From: Symbiodinium natans
Taxonomy: Eukaryota > Sar > Dinophyceae > Suessiales > Symbiodiniaceae
Assembly (NCBI GenBank): GCA_905221605.1
Contig: CAJNDS010000815.1
Span: forward strand, 1 to 47,500
Reading direction: 5' to 3'
DNA length: 47,500 bases
Shown: piece after piece, positions 32,010 to 42,049 of the stretch
How positions within the stretch are numbered: the stretch's first letter is position 1
Layout of the letters: the number at the start of each line of letters is the position of its first letter
The notes under the pieces: generated by a model
Databases searched by the model: none
Seen by the model: the letters and a program-made list of their open reading frames with translations, nothing else
Told to the model about the DNA's origin: nothing
Translations under genes and position numbers: made by a program

Positions 32010-33096
32010 TTACCGAGTGGCCTTTGGCACCAGAAAGCGATCTTTCCAAAAATAGGTACATCCGGGTCGAGGCGTACAGGCAACTTGGTCGTGCTGCACG
32101 TCTGTGAAGCCTGCTTCCCATAACTTGGGGATGGTCTCTGCCCGGAAGGAGCGCACGCACTCGATCCAGTTCCGCCCGGCATCGAAGTAGAAGGTGAACA
32201 CCCCACCAGGTCGTAAGAGCCTTCCGGCTTCCACGAAGAAAGCCCCAACCTCCCCATCACCAGCGGCCTCCCCAGGTGAGAGCGGGTAGGCGTCGAAGAG
32301 GATGCCACTGAAGGCACCTTCAGCCATGCTGCCAACAAGGTCCTGCCAGAATCCGCCCAGCACGATCGTGGGGCACCTGAAGGACATCGATATCCACTAG
32401 AGAGGGAGTCACAAAGTCAACGTCAGTTGCTATCACAGGGGCTTTCAGTTCTACAAGATCCTGACCTTGTACTCCTTCACACTTCTGGCTACTTCAATGC
32501 GTTCAATGCGGGGCACTTTGCAGTTTCGGCCCACTGCTCGGCACGGCCCAGAACCTCCGCATTGGCCTCCACAATGACATGTCCTTCCACACCAAGATTA
32601 TCCTCAGCGACATCAGCAAAACTTGGGGACAATCCCCGAATCTACTACCAACTTTATCACGGCTTCGACTGCACAGGCGTGCACTGCTGAAACAAGGAAT
32701 GCATGACCTAGACTACGCATGCCACGACGATAAACTGAAATCACGCAATGGGTAGCAAGTTGCCAGGGCTGCTGCAGACAGACCCAGACCGAAACCGACC
32801 TGATCCGGGCCCGAAGGACAAAAAGAATCCCACAACAGTACGCTCAAGGCGATTGCTTGTCGCGCTTTCAAGCGAGCAGGATTCACCTGCCTCTAGCACA
32901 GGCCCAGGTTGTGATGATGCCACGGCAGCCAGGGCATGCATGTACGGCGCTTCCCAGTCCTCCGCAGAGTTTGCAGGAGTTCCAGGCTAGCTGCCCACTG
33001 ACACCATGCACTCTGTGTCCAGCTGGTGCCACACAACACGCAAAGTTCAGACTGTTGCATGCTCCTCCATCACATCGTGCCCCAGGATGGAGAGGC
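32010..33096 (-). CDS. GAMT: Guanidinoacetate N-methyltransferase-like protein, four exons seen
   Basis: Exons 33065-33096, 32886-32959, 32517-32621 and 32010-32376 read LSILGHDVME, DWEAPYMHALAAVASSQPGP, FADVAEDNLGVEGHVIVEAN and the C-terminal half (GGFWQDLVGSMAEGAFSGIL, FDAYPLSP, RLLRPGGVFTFYF), then TAA. Order and motifs match the GAMT/RMT2 family. VMExWExPYMHALA precedes the SAM loop VLEAGFA. HVIVEAN is the acidic ribose-binding strand, and GILFDAYPL carries the substrate-side aspartate. GAMT methylates guanidinoacetate to creatine; RMT2 relatives methylate arginine. The substrate here is unknown. Donors are GA (GAG|GAGC) and GT (AA|GTGCCC). The 32622-32885 intron must be spliced at a non-standard border (GG|TG..AG or G|GT..AA) to keep frame. 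The N-terminal exon is missing. Confidence 0.85.
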
Positions 33097-33099
33097 CTG

Positions 33100-33940
33100 C
33101 AGCCCGGGGTTAAGCGGGAAGCTCTTTTTTCAGCCCTATGAAGCCCTCCACAAGATCATTCGGCAAAGTCCTGCCTTGGCCTCCTCCGGGTAAAGTCCTC
33201 AGGGGAGCAGACTCCCTATTCTGCCTATTCTGTGCTCCGGCTCTGACAAAACCGTCCTATGACCAGTCGGAAGTTCGCGGCTCTGGAAAAGTCATCTATC
33301 CAGTCATCTATCGAGTATATGCTAGATGGAGAAATGTGGGGGGAAATGCGGAAATTTGGTCTCCTGAGGACAGCTTCTGCCTCCTCCCAGGATGCCCGTG
33401 GCTGGACTTCATCGGCAGCCACATCCATGAGCTTGACTCAATTGACCCTCTCCCGCAATTTCTCGCCTCTGCTAATTTTTAGGGGAGAATGGAGGAATTC
33501 CATTCTTGAGCTCAGCATGGACAGACAGGGTCAACGCGAGCCTCCATGCAAGGAATGTGATGCACAATCTTCGGCTGACGACCGTTGCCGGGCCCTTGCA
33601 GACGGCTGCGAGCTGCAAAATACACGAGGTGCTACTACAAGGACCATGGATGCAACAAAACGGCAGACGTAGGGCAAATTAAACTGAAGCTGAGAGCATT
33701 TTTGCATATGGGTTTCGTTTCGCATGCAACAGGGCGGCAATGCTGCGCTGCTTATGGGCAGGCATGCCACTCTGCTGCAGTCCTAGGACCTAAGGTCAAT
33801 TTTGTCATTTGCGTGGCAGCTGCATGACTCTGAAGCATCGTTGAGCAAAAGGCCTCGAATACAAGTCCCAAAGTGCTGCCGCTGTTGAGATCTAGAATCA
33901 CCGCAGCTGCCAGGAATTCCTAGCCGCCCTAGCCCTCAAG
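33100..33940. other. Stretch between the DnaJ and GAMT-like genes
   Basis: It must contain the missing 5' exon of the GAMT-like gene. A minus frame at about 33350-33428 (MDVAADEVQPRASWEEAEAV) and another at about 33120-33170 (LPNDLVEGFIGLKKELP) are candidates. Neither could be joined in phase. Plus frames at 33259-33672 are considered shadows. Confidence 0.35.
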
Positions 33941-33951
33941 GCTTCTGCCGT

Positions 33952-35556
33952 TCAGGGCACCTGCGACTTCACCCGTGTTAGCTCCTGCAGGATGCAGACC
34001 AGAGCAGTGAGCACATGTGAACACTCAAGCACTATCTGATACACTTCCTTCATCAAGACGCTCATTTGGATCTCGATGTTCTTCAGCTGGCCGGCCATCT
34101 TTGAGACAGTGTGCACCATGGAGTCCTAGGGGGTTGGGTCACAATGATCAAAGCATGCACTCCACATTTGGGAGATGGCTTCGGGTCTACACAGATCATG
34201 CACGATCATATCATATAAATAAAATCACGCAATGCGGAACGCGATGAAAGTTGCTCAGGCTGCACCTTGTCCCCGGGATCGTACTCAATCGACTTGCCGT
34301 CACCCTTCTCCTGACCATCAGAAAAATCCTTCACGTCCCTGTGCCTATACCCCCAAGCCCGACACAGGCTAGTTTCGAGTAGTGTTGAGCTCGCTTATGA
34401 AGGGCATGAAGGGCAACAGGACAACCCAAAGAGCGAAGATAGAACAGAAACAAAATACAAAACCTGAGAAGAAAACGCATGCGCCGCAGGTTGGCAGCCT
34501 CCTTCTCCTTGCCATTCTCATTGTCCGGAGCAGCGTCGTCGCCTGTGGCTTCAAGTGTCCAGGCGGGTGCCAAACGCCTATCAACCCTTGCCTTCATCCT
34601 TCGCCTTGCCAGACTCATCCGCATCACCAGTGTCCTCCGAAGTGCCCGAGCTCGTGGCGTGGCCAAGTCTGCTTCACTCTTCTTGCACAAGACTCGCAAG
34701 ACTAGGAAGAGAATTTTGGTGACGGCCGTCCCCGGCCAAGCGCTTTTTCAAAGCTTCGTATCTTTCCTTCATCCCCTGAAACCTGGGCAGAGGATGTTGC
34801 ACAGCCACCACGACGTTGGAGTCCCCTCAAAGACAAGCTGACATGCAAGGCATGATAAGGCCCCGGCCGCTTCTTGGCCTCCTCCGTTCCGCCGTTTTTG
34901 TCGGGATGCATTTGCTTGGCCAACCTGCGATACCTCCGCGAAGCATCTCGACGGCCAGCCAAAACAGACAGGGCTCCCCACCCGAAAAACTTTCCCAAAC
35001 CTCCGGGCGCCGCGCGCATTGTCGAGATCCCGTTCGCTTGCATCGCTATCGAGGCCAAAGAACATGAAGTTGGCCTTCTCTCCCAGCCTCAACACGAGCA
35101 TGCTTCCACCTAAACTTACATGTCCAACCCTTCGGAAGCATAACCTGAATATCGCTGAGAGAACCCTGAGAAACTCGTGTGTCTCGGGGCTTCGGCTTCT
35201 CTAGCTCCGAGAGACGGCTATGATAAAGCTGGGAGTTTTCCAGCAGCCGCTGGCCCACCTCCCCAAAGCACACGCCGATCTATCACAAGTAAAGAACATC
35301 CGCAAGTCACCACTCCCGGGCCTCGTGGACCAGCCCACGCAACTCCGTTGTGGAGAGGTCGTCGAGATATCTTGGCACGCGAAGCTCGCCCCCGAAACCG
35401 TAGACTCACCCACGAGAAAACATCGAAAGCATTTCAATAAGTAGAAAAACCACAAGGGAAAGCTCCGGGCTTGGACACGTCTTCGGTGATCGAGTTCAGA
35501 AGGGTGTCGACAGCTTCGTCATCAAAGACTTTGTAGTCCCCACTGTCTTTTCTCAC
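33952..35556 (-). CDS. J-domain (DnaJ/HSP40) protein, about ten exons
   Basis: Phase-compatible exons: 35454-35556 (DYKVFDDEAVDTLLNSITED), 35322-35404 (YGFGGELRVPRYLDDLSTTE), 35145-35258 (VGQRLLENSQLYHSRLSELE), 35016-35074 (ANFMFFGLDSDASERDLDN), 34868-34933 (YRRLAKQMHPDKNGGTEEAK), 34782 leftward (FQGMKERYEALKKRL), one ending at 34586 (ATSSGTSEDTGDADESGKAK), 34485-34542 (DDAAPDNENGKEKEAAN), 34266-34338 (DVKDFSDGQEKGDGKSIEYD) and 33952-34125 (DSMVHTVSKMAGQLKNIEIQ, stop TGA). Exons four to six form a full J domain. The HPD tripeptide that activates Hsp70 follows YRRLAKQM. The domain is internal, with an acidic linker and a helical C terminus. Donors are GT or GC. Acceptors are AG|G except one AG|T. 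The border between exons six and seven and the 5' end are unresolved. Confidence 0.9.
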
Positions 35557-35853
35557 CTTTTTCTCTCAGGCTGCCACACACGGAGCCCTGCTGAATGTCT
35601 CTATATTGCTGAGCAGTGACGCAGTGATGCTGAGGCCATGGCTAGGGTTCGGTTTTGGCTCGTCTCGGGGTCTTTGACCCGCATGATCAAGGGTCGGCCG
35701 AACCTCAGCGCGCTCACACACCCAGCCACGAGAGTCCGCTAGAGTCTGCTAGGGCAGCGTGACGACGCCAGGTGCATTTGAAGCAGCTGGAGCTTGGAAT
35801 GAACCCTGGTGACTGGAAGACTGCTGCACATTGTCCAAGGGGCTCATCATAGG

Positions 35854-37026
35854 CTATGGCGTCTCCTTGAGGTAGGCCTGCAAGTCAGGGCACGTAGAAG
35901 TTTCAGCTTTGCTGTCCATTTTTCTGTCCTTATTGCCGCAAGAGCCCACAGCCCTCCGTGCTAAGACATACCACACAATGCCCACAATCTCGGAGCCTCC
36001 CATCCCCCTCTCTTAGACGCGCAGTGATTGCGGCATGACATGCCCTGCCTGAACAACCATCCTTCGGAGGGTCAGAATCATGCCCAGATTCACCTGAATC
36101 GCATCGAAACGTCTTCAGCATGATGCATTACCTGGTCCTTTAAGGCGGGGATAATACATCCTGGAGTCTCCAAAGCAAAGATCAAGAATGATCAAACGCA
36201 CACACCTCGCAGCAACACTGGCCTCTGAGGGGGCTTGTGGTCGCTTCGCAATGGACAACTGCCTCACAGCCAGTACTCGCACTGCTCTCAAAGCAACAAA
36301 CAAAACGTTAGAGTGAGCCTAGCCACTACTGAACACACTGAACGGCACATACCCCTTTTATGGCTACCGACATACAAAGAAACTCACATGCGTGGTCTCA
36401 CCTCCTCAATGCTCGCCACCATTGTGCCACATTCCGGGCATTTGAACCAGGATTTGCCCTGGGCCAATTGCTGGCAGATTGTCACAGCTTCAATACAGCG
36501 CAAGAGGGAATTTGCAGAGGTCCTTGACAAGCAATGATACATCCGAGTCAAACAAGCACGGAGCTTCGACAGCACAGACAAGCTATGACAAGCCACATCA
36601 AGTGACAACCCAAGCTGTCGAACGCCACAACGCCACATTAGTCTCCAGAAGGTACGGCTGCTGAGTTGGACCACAAGCAAAAACCGATACCTGCCTGCGG
36701 TGTTCGCTCTGGACTGGGGCTTTCCTCAGGGAGCTTGACTGGCAGCAGATGAAGGAGACCCTAAAATTTGGCTGCACAATGACCACAAGCAACTCCATGA
36801 TTTTCTGAATTCCTCGTGTTCAGGTGACCGCACGACCGTCTACCTGGCATGTGCTGCGATTACCTACCCCTCCCTGTCGACCTCTGCAGCAGTGTGCACG
36901 ATGATTCGAGCCTCGCACAGTACTTTCTGGAAAGTCAGTGGTCAAGAGCTTAAGATCGCCCAAGAGTTCAGGGCCCCTGCACGCTGCGGTGAGGACTTCG
37001 ACGTCTTCCGCGGCGAAGAGGAAGAC
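35854..37026 (-). CDS. Cysteine-rich, probably zinc-binding protein, six exons
   Basis: Exons 36919-37026 (VFLFAAEDVEVLTAACRGPE), 36695-36760 (GLLHLLPVKLPEESPSPERT), 36402-36522 (SWFKCPECGTMVASIEE), 36206-36262 (AVVHCEATTSPLRGQCCCE), 35972-36061 (DGCSGRACHAAITARLREGD then GRLRDCGHCV) and 35854-35928 (DRKMDSKAETSTCPDLQAYL, then KETP and TAG). All but the third start in phase 0. Donors are GT or GC and acceptors AG|G. Spaced CPEC, CCC, GCSGRAC and CGHC groups suggest two or more zinc sites and recall RING/IBR-type ligase domains, but the spacing fits no class I can name. The link of the first two exons to the rest is inferred. The third exon needs a two-base carry-over, so one small exon may be missing. 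Confidence 0.6.
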
Positions 37027-37630
37027 CTGAAAAGGGTTTATGCCGAAGTCTCCGACAGATGGTTGGGTGTCTGAGCAGGATTCATGTTGCATCGTGTTGG
37101 CGCGCTCTGCGGCCCGGGCGTGGAGGGGCAATGGCTATCAGGGTAGGTAAGCCCACCGATGATCACCTTGGGTGCCTCACTAGGCACCGCACCTGCCACA
37201 GGGCCACCGCTGCCCCTTTAGTTTCCTGCGGCTGACAGGTCCGCTAGGGCCCAACCTGCCGGCTGGGGCGGATGGCCAGACAGATCCTGCCCAGTAGTGG
37301 AACTCAGCATGTGTTAAAGTGAACAAAAATCATCACATGAAACAACAGCCTCGGTCGGCGGATATGCTTTGTCTTGGCTCACGCCGTTCACGCCACCAAG
37401 AATCCGAGGTGCCGGGAATCTCACAGCCTTGCAAATGGCTCGGAGTCAGTTTTCTCCATGCTTTCCATCGATGCATGTATCTATGGTATGCACTTCACGC
37501 GGTATATGTTTAATGGCAGCTTGTATTTTTTGTTAGACACATATGTTCACCGCCTCCCCCCCTCGCAGTGGACCAACCGCGAACGCCAGAAGCCCGAACA
37601 TCCAAAACTCGAAATCACAAGACCTTCTTT

Positions 37631-37745
37631 ATTCTAAGGGAATTCTACTATATCCCGAAACCCCTAAACCCTAAACCCTAAACCCCAATTCTAAGGGGGA
37701 ATGCTACTATTTGGGGGTTTATATCCCTAAACCCAAAACCCTAAA
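37631..37745 (+). repeat. Interstitial telomere-like repeat with local duplication
   Basis: CCCCTAAACCCTAAACCCTA continues to 37686, an intact run of the CCCTAAA telomere type. The flanking words ATTCTAAGGG(GG)AAT(T/G)CTACTAT and TATCCC(T/G)AAAC occur twice, 57 bases apart, so a unit carrying the telomeric tract was duplicated and the second copy decayed. Confidence 0.8.
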
Positions 37746-38002
37746 ACTCCAAGCTGTTCTGGAAGAAGCTCCAGCGAAGCTCGGACTTTCTGATTCTCGA
37801 TTGGTGCAAAGAAAGGCCCAGTCTGCCGAGGATAAACCAAAAGCTACCTGTAAAGCAAAGCCGATTTTACTAGAGAGACCCGACAATCAAAAGATCCAAA
37901 CCACGCCGGAGAGCTTCTCCGAGAAAACTTTGGACTTGGTGGGTAGCTGTTATACATACTGGCAACCCCATTTGATTCATAGTGCAATGCACAGTTCCTG
38001 TG

Positions 38003-38040
38003 GAGAGAGAGCGAGAGCGAGAGCGAGAGCGAGAGAGGGG
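38003..38040. repeat. GAGAGC/GA microsatellite
   Basis: Four GAGAGC-type units followed by GAGAGAGG. Frames reading RARARARE are repeat products. Confidence 0.85.
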
Positions 38041-39029
38041 CCTCCACCCCGAAATCCCCAATCCCCAAAAACCCAAGTCCGAAAACTTTGGAAGCTTGAT
38101 TTGTCTTAGAACTTCGGGCTTCTGGAATCTGGGTTTTTTAGATTGTGTTCTGCACAAAAAGAACGCCTCTATAATTCCAACAAAGCACACATAACGCTTG
38201 GGATCTTGCAGCTCGTGCTAACTAAAGAAATACTTTACTCGCGGCCACAAAATGGATAGGGAACAAGGGCTTCGGCATGATCCTATCGAAATGCTTTTGC
38301 AGATCATTGGAGTAGTGAGGACGTTGATGAGATTCCCACAGGTCTACTAAAATCTCACAGATGGGCAACACAATGCTGTACGATACTAACGGTCAGAAAA
38401 GTGAAAAGCTTGCTGTCGGAAGCTAACGCTGCTCAATTTGTCTAATGTGGTTCAACACGCGGCTTCTAGCGTCCTAGAATGGTTCATGTTTGAATAAGTT
38501 CTCTGTTCATTACAAATCCCGACTTACTTCGGCTCAACCCTCAAAATGCTTTTCAGTGATTGAACCAGACTCGAATATAGCAGGGTTTTCACTTGCAAAG
38601 CACTTGCGTTCCTTTCTCGGGTCGTTGGGACGTTACTGCGATTCTATTCGGGGTTGAAGGCTCTCATACTTGCTTCACTGTATTTTGTACGATGTTGACC
38701 TATCAGGTGGACTGAATCATGCTGAATAACTTGCTATGGCATGTGGGACAATGATTTGCATCATGTGTGCCATACACACTAAGAGTTTCAGCTATATGTC
38801 TTGCACTGGAAACCTATATGCACATGGATAGTTTAAGGCACATAGACATTGGAGTTCGTCATATTCGTAAGCACATGTACATGTTAAAGGTCGCCCTCAT
38901 AAAATTTACGGATTGCGTTTTAGCTTCACAGTCGAGGTCACATTGGGTCGGGGCGATGTACGTAGGGTCCAGGGTTGGTACCACCACTCCCGTAGTTTCC
39001 CCCTCCCGCCCACCCCCCCCCTTTCCCGG

Positions 39030-39112
39030 TGGTGTGGGGGTTTTGGGTTCAGGGTTTTAGGGTGTCGGGTTTCCTGAAGGTCTGAGGGTTTCAGGCTTAG
39101 GGTTCAGTGACG
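39030..39112 (-). repeat. Degenerate TTTAGGG-like words
   Basis: GGTTTTGGGTTCAGGGTTTTAGGG is followed by GGGTTTCAGGCTTAGGGTTCAG. These resemble decayed telomere repeats in the orientation opposite to those at 37661. Confidence 0.5.
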
Positions 39113-39219
39113 ACAGGAGAAGCCCAGGGGCCCCATCCTCGTTATCCTCGTAACTGTCGGCACTTTTGGAACACGAAGAAGATGAAACCCTCCAACACAG
39201 GGCCCGCACCCGTGATCAT

Positions 39220-39288
39220 GCGTACATACATGCATGTATACATACATACATACGTACATACATACATACAACATGCATATATAAATTC
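39220..39288. repeat. ACAT/GTAT microsatellite
   Basis: Tandem ACATACAT, ATGTATACATACATACATAC and related tetranucleotides. No coding role. Confidence 0.85.
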
Positions 39289-39343
39289 GTAGCCAAATTT
39301 ACAAACAAAAAAACACATCAAACAGGCAGAGCCGCACAACGAC

Positions 39344-40390
39344 CTAAGGAACTTTAATTTGGGCCGGTCTGGTGTGCAGAACGTGCTCAGAAAGTTCTGG
39401 GGCTCGGGCAGACTTGGCTTCTGGCTGAACTACACGGGACATGCCGTTGGTGCTGGCCACCGAGGCCTCCGAACAGATAGAAATGTGGCTTGCAACATTC
39501 TGGAACTCAGCATCTGCTGCAGCAGGGGGGGTGCGTGTAGGACAGTGGAGGAGCTGCTCAGGATGTGCCTCCTTCGGAGGGTCCGTGTTCTGCACCGACG
39601 ACGCCACACTCGGCACCGGCAGGGTCACAATCCGTGCCTGCCGAAGCTTCGCGATGCTTCGTGCTGCTCACAACCCAAGGCGTCACACCAACGGAGGACA
39701 TCGCACGTCGCTCTTGTCGCTGTGAAATATAACTTTGGTACCGATGATGGCTGCACCTATGTGGAATTGACATGCTCCCTATGCTGGCCTCCTTGGCAGC
39801 TTGGAAGGATGCACTATGGCCGATCCTACATCAACTTCCGCCCTTGTTGTGCCAAGCCATAGATGACAAGAAGAGGTCCTTATTCGAGAATCTTCGGCTG
39901 GTATCCATATTCCTGCGAGACGCAAAAAAACTATGAGCCGAAGGAGTTGAAGGCAAGGCCGCAAGGCCTGGCTTCTTGTCGATCTGCACGGCCCCTATTT
40001 GCGGATCGGCTGCGACCACCTGAAGCTCTCAGCGACATTGTATTCATGGATGTTCAGGCTGCGTTGCAACTCGAAGGTTGAGACGGGACAACTTGCGTAG
40101 ACCTACTTGATGACTTGATCGTGACAGCACCCATCATCAGGCCACGACTCGCGCATTTATCCATTGACCATGCGTCGTAGAGCGGTAAGACACGCGAGGG
40201 TAAGAACCTCTGCCGGGCGATGCTCCAAAAGCAGCGGCGTCGGATAGCTTGGTTTGCTGATGGACCACAAAACTGACCCTGCACCATTTGCGGAGCTCAG
40301 AATGCTCAGGGCAAGGCTTTTGGAGGGACCAACTTCCCTGGCTCGACCAGACACAATACGGGCGCAAGTGCTGCACAAGTCCATGACCAA
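39344..40390 (-). CDS. Four-exon gene of unknown function
   Basis: The first exon ends at 40169 (ATG|GTCAAT donor) and contains LLLEHRPAEVLTLACLTALR. Its frame is open up to 40390 (RIVSGRAREVGPSKSLALSI). Then come 39968-40019 (VVAADPQIGAVQIDKKP, GC donor), 39785-39912 (IWIPAEDSRIRTSSCHLWLG then TTRAEVDVGSAIVHPSKLPR, GC donor) and 39344-39637 (ARIVTLPVPSVASSVQNTDP, a serine/alanine/proline-rich tail, then KVP and TAG). All junctions keep phase and all acceptors are AG|G. The first exon's SVLWSISKPSYP followed by LACLTALRRM recalls helical-repeat proteins of the FASTK/RAP kind. That is a weak resemblance only. Confidence 0.65.
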
Positions 40391-40427
40391 ACAAGAGAGG
40401 CTTCTTCAAATGCTTTTCACGAGGTTT

Positions 40428-40750
40428 TCACGAAGACTGCAAAAACGTGAGCCACGCCGCCTCGCGTTCTGCGGCTCGATTGGCCTTCGGGCGGGACTCC
40501 GCTCCCAAAAAGTAGAAAAAACCCACCCTGCAACTCCTCACCCACCGCTCCTGCTTCCCAATGAAGGGGTTGCCAGCAACCTGCAACCCAAACGTAAACT
40601 CGCGAAATTGATGCGCATGTGTTCGTCCGATCAAATACTGCAGAAGCGCTTCAGCACTGCATGAGAGCCTGTGGCTCTCATTGACAGCAGGAGGAGGAGG
40701 CCTGCTTAGCAGCACTTCTAGCACGTCCGGGCAGGCGGTTGCTGCGTGGC
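40428..40750 (-). CDS. Two exons of an unrecognised gene
   Basis: Exon 40581-40750 (AG|GC acceptor, CAG|GTTGC donor) reads ATACPDVLEVLLSRPPPPAV then AEALLQYLIGRTHAHQFREF and TFGLQ. It joins in phase 0 to 40428-40484 (AAG|GCC), which reads ANRAAEREAAWLTFLQSS and TGA. An upstream candidate (40810-40890) reads SPRHIEQHLQARKTK before a GT. A GT also sits across the stop (TCTTC|GTGAAAA), so this could be the 5' part of the gene at 39344-40390. No family is recognised. Plus-strand frame 40254-40664 overlaps and is taken as a shadow. Confidence 0.55.
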
Positions 40751-40999
40751 CTGCCACTCTCTGCTGCCACGCTCGTGACCGGCCTGCCAAGGCTGTTCTG
40801 GTGCATGCAACCCACCCAACCTTCGTTTTGCGCGCTTGAAGATGTTGTTCAATGTGTCTTGGTGAACACCTGGCTTCATTGAATGAGGGCACCTACCGGC
40901 GAATGTTGAAATGACCTCCGCACTTACGTGTTCCACTCGCGCGCAGATTTGCCTGTTTCTTTGGGGCACACATCTCGCACCCACTTTCTCGCCATGTCT

Positions 41000-41560
41000 T
41001 CGCATTTGTCTCCTACCAATCTATCTCCAGTCTGTCTCACCGTCTCCCAGAGTCCTCTTTGTCAAGGGACAACCTCCCCACAATTAGTAAGAAAGCTTAC
41101 GCACAAACTACTTGAACATGCCTCCTAAGGCGGTGTGCCAGGCACATGGCCAAACATGCCTGAAAGCACTCCAAACAGCACCTCCTTGCACAGAATGCCT
41201 CACTGATTGCACGTGTCACAGGCTGGCCAAGGTGGAGAGTCAGCTCTCGCGCATGTTTCATCGTCATCTGTGCCCCGGCCCCGCCTGCATGCGGGGTTGA
41301 CCACATACGACCCTCTGTGGGCCACACCTGAGGCATTGAAGGCAATCAGAACACCAACGAAAACCCTCCAACCATCTTACCATGCCCCTTTCCCCTTTGT
41401 CGTCAACAGTCCTTTGAGTGACCGCCTGTGTTCGAAGTTTGTCCAATACCCTGCGCTCCCTCTTCCCACCAGCTCTTCACACTCCCTCCCTTCCTTCCTG
41501 AACGTTCTGAGCAAACGGATTGCAGCCGCAGGCTCGAGCCGGGGGCAGGTTCTGAATTGA
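41000..41560. other. Stretch without a convincing gene
   Basis: Cysteine-containing frames on both strands (plus 41112-41300, minus 41097-41345) have no splice support or motif. Confidence 0.35.
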
Positions 41561-41574
41561 GCCAATTTTTGTCG

Positions 41575-42045
41575 CTCTCTTCTTCTTCTTATTCTTCTTC
41601 TACCCAGCGAATGGGCCCAGACCCCGGCCACGACGGCCCGCTTCTCTCTCTCTCTCTCTCGCTCTCTGTCTCTCTCTCTCTCTCGCTCTCTCGCTCTCTC
41701 GCTTTTTTTCGCACTCACTCACTCTTTCTCTCTCCTCTTCTTCTTCTTCTTCTTCTTCTTCTTCTTCTTCTTCTTCTTCTTCTTCTTCTTCTTCTTCTTC
41801 TTCTTCTACTCAGCGAAGAGGCCCCCGAGAGGGGACCCCGGCCGCGCTGGCCCACTGCTCCGTCCAGTTGTGAAAAGTCAGTCCTCCGTGTTAGATGGAC
41901 CTCTCTCTCTCTATCTCTCTCTGTCTCTCCACTCTCTCTCTCTCTCTCTCTCTCTTTCTGGGCTTGAGGGGAAGAAAACTTCGCATGCAGAGGCGCGAAC
42001 ACCGTCAACGGTCTGTAGTATATCCACACACACACACAGACACAC
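41575..42045. repeat. Pyrimidine microsatellite cluster (CT, CTT, then CA)
   Basis: CT runs with CGCT interruptions (41640-41705), about 24 CTT/TTC triplets (41735-41812), a second CT tract (41900-41960) and ACACACAC (42025-42045). Two copies of a CAGCGAA-GGCCC...GACCCCGGCC-like segment follow TTCTTCT on both sides, so the block may be partly duplicated. The polypyrimidine/polypurine strands could form triplex DNA. Poly-leucine and poly-arginine frames are artefacts. Confidence 0.9.
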
Positions 42046-42049
42046 GCTC

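Larger units (their letters stand above)
37040..39340. other. Gene-poor, repeat-containing stretch
   Basis: It includes a telomere-like block (37630-37745), a GAGAGC tract, a low-complexity A+T-leaning part (38200-38900), poly-C near 39000, TTTAGGG-like words and an ACAT microsatellite. A plus frame at 37711-38109 (LQAVLEEAPAKLGLSDSRLV) looks partly protein-like but has no splice support. No minus gene was found. Confidence 0.45.

Noticed and set aside
35641-35670. Possible relic of the dinoflagellate spliced leader (TTTTGGCTC)
   Set aside because: Only nine bases match and the leader's CCGTAGCC part is absent.
36425-36490. tRNA-like word GGTTCAAATGCCCGG on the minus strand
   Set aside because: It lies inside the coding exon with the CPECG motif and has no matching A box or stems.
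39359-39862. 167-codon plus-strand frame
   Set aside because: It is the shadow of the minus-strand four-exon gene, whose junctions keep phase over four exons.
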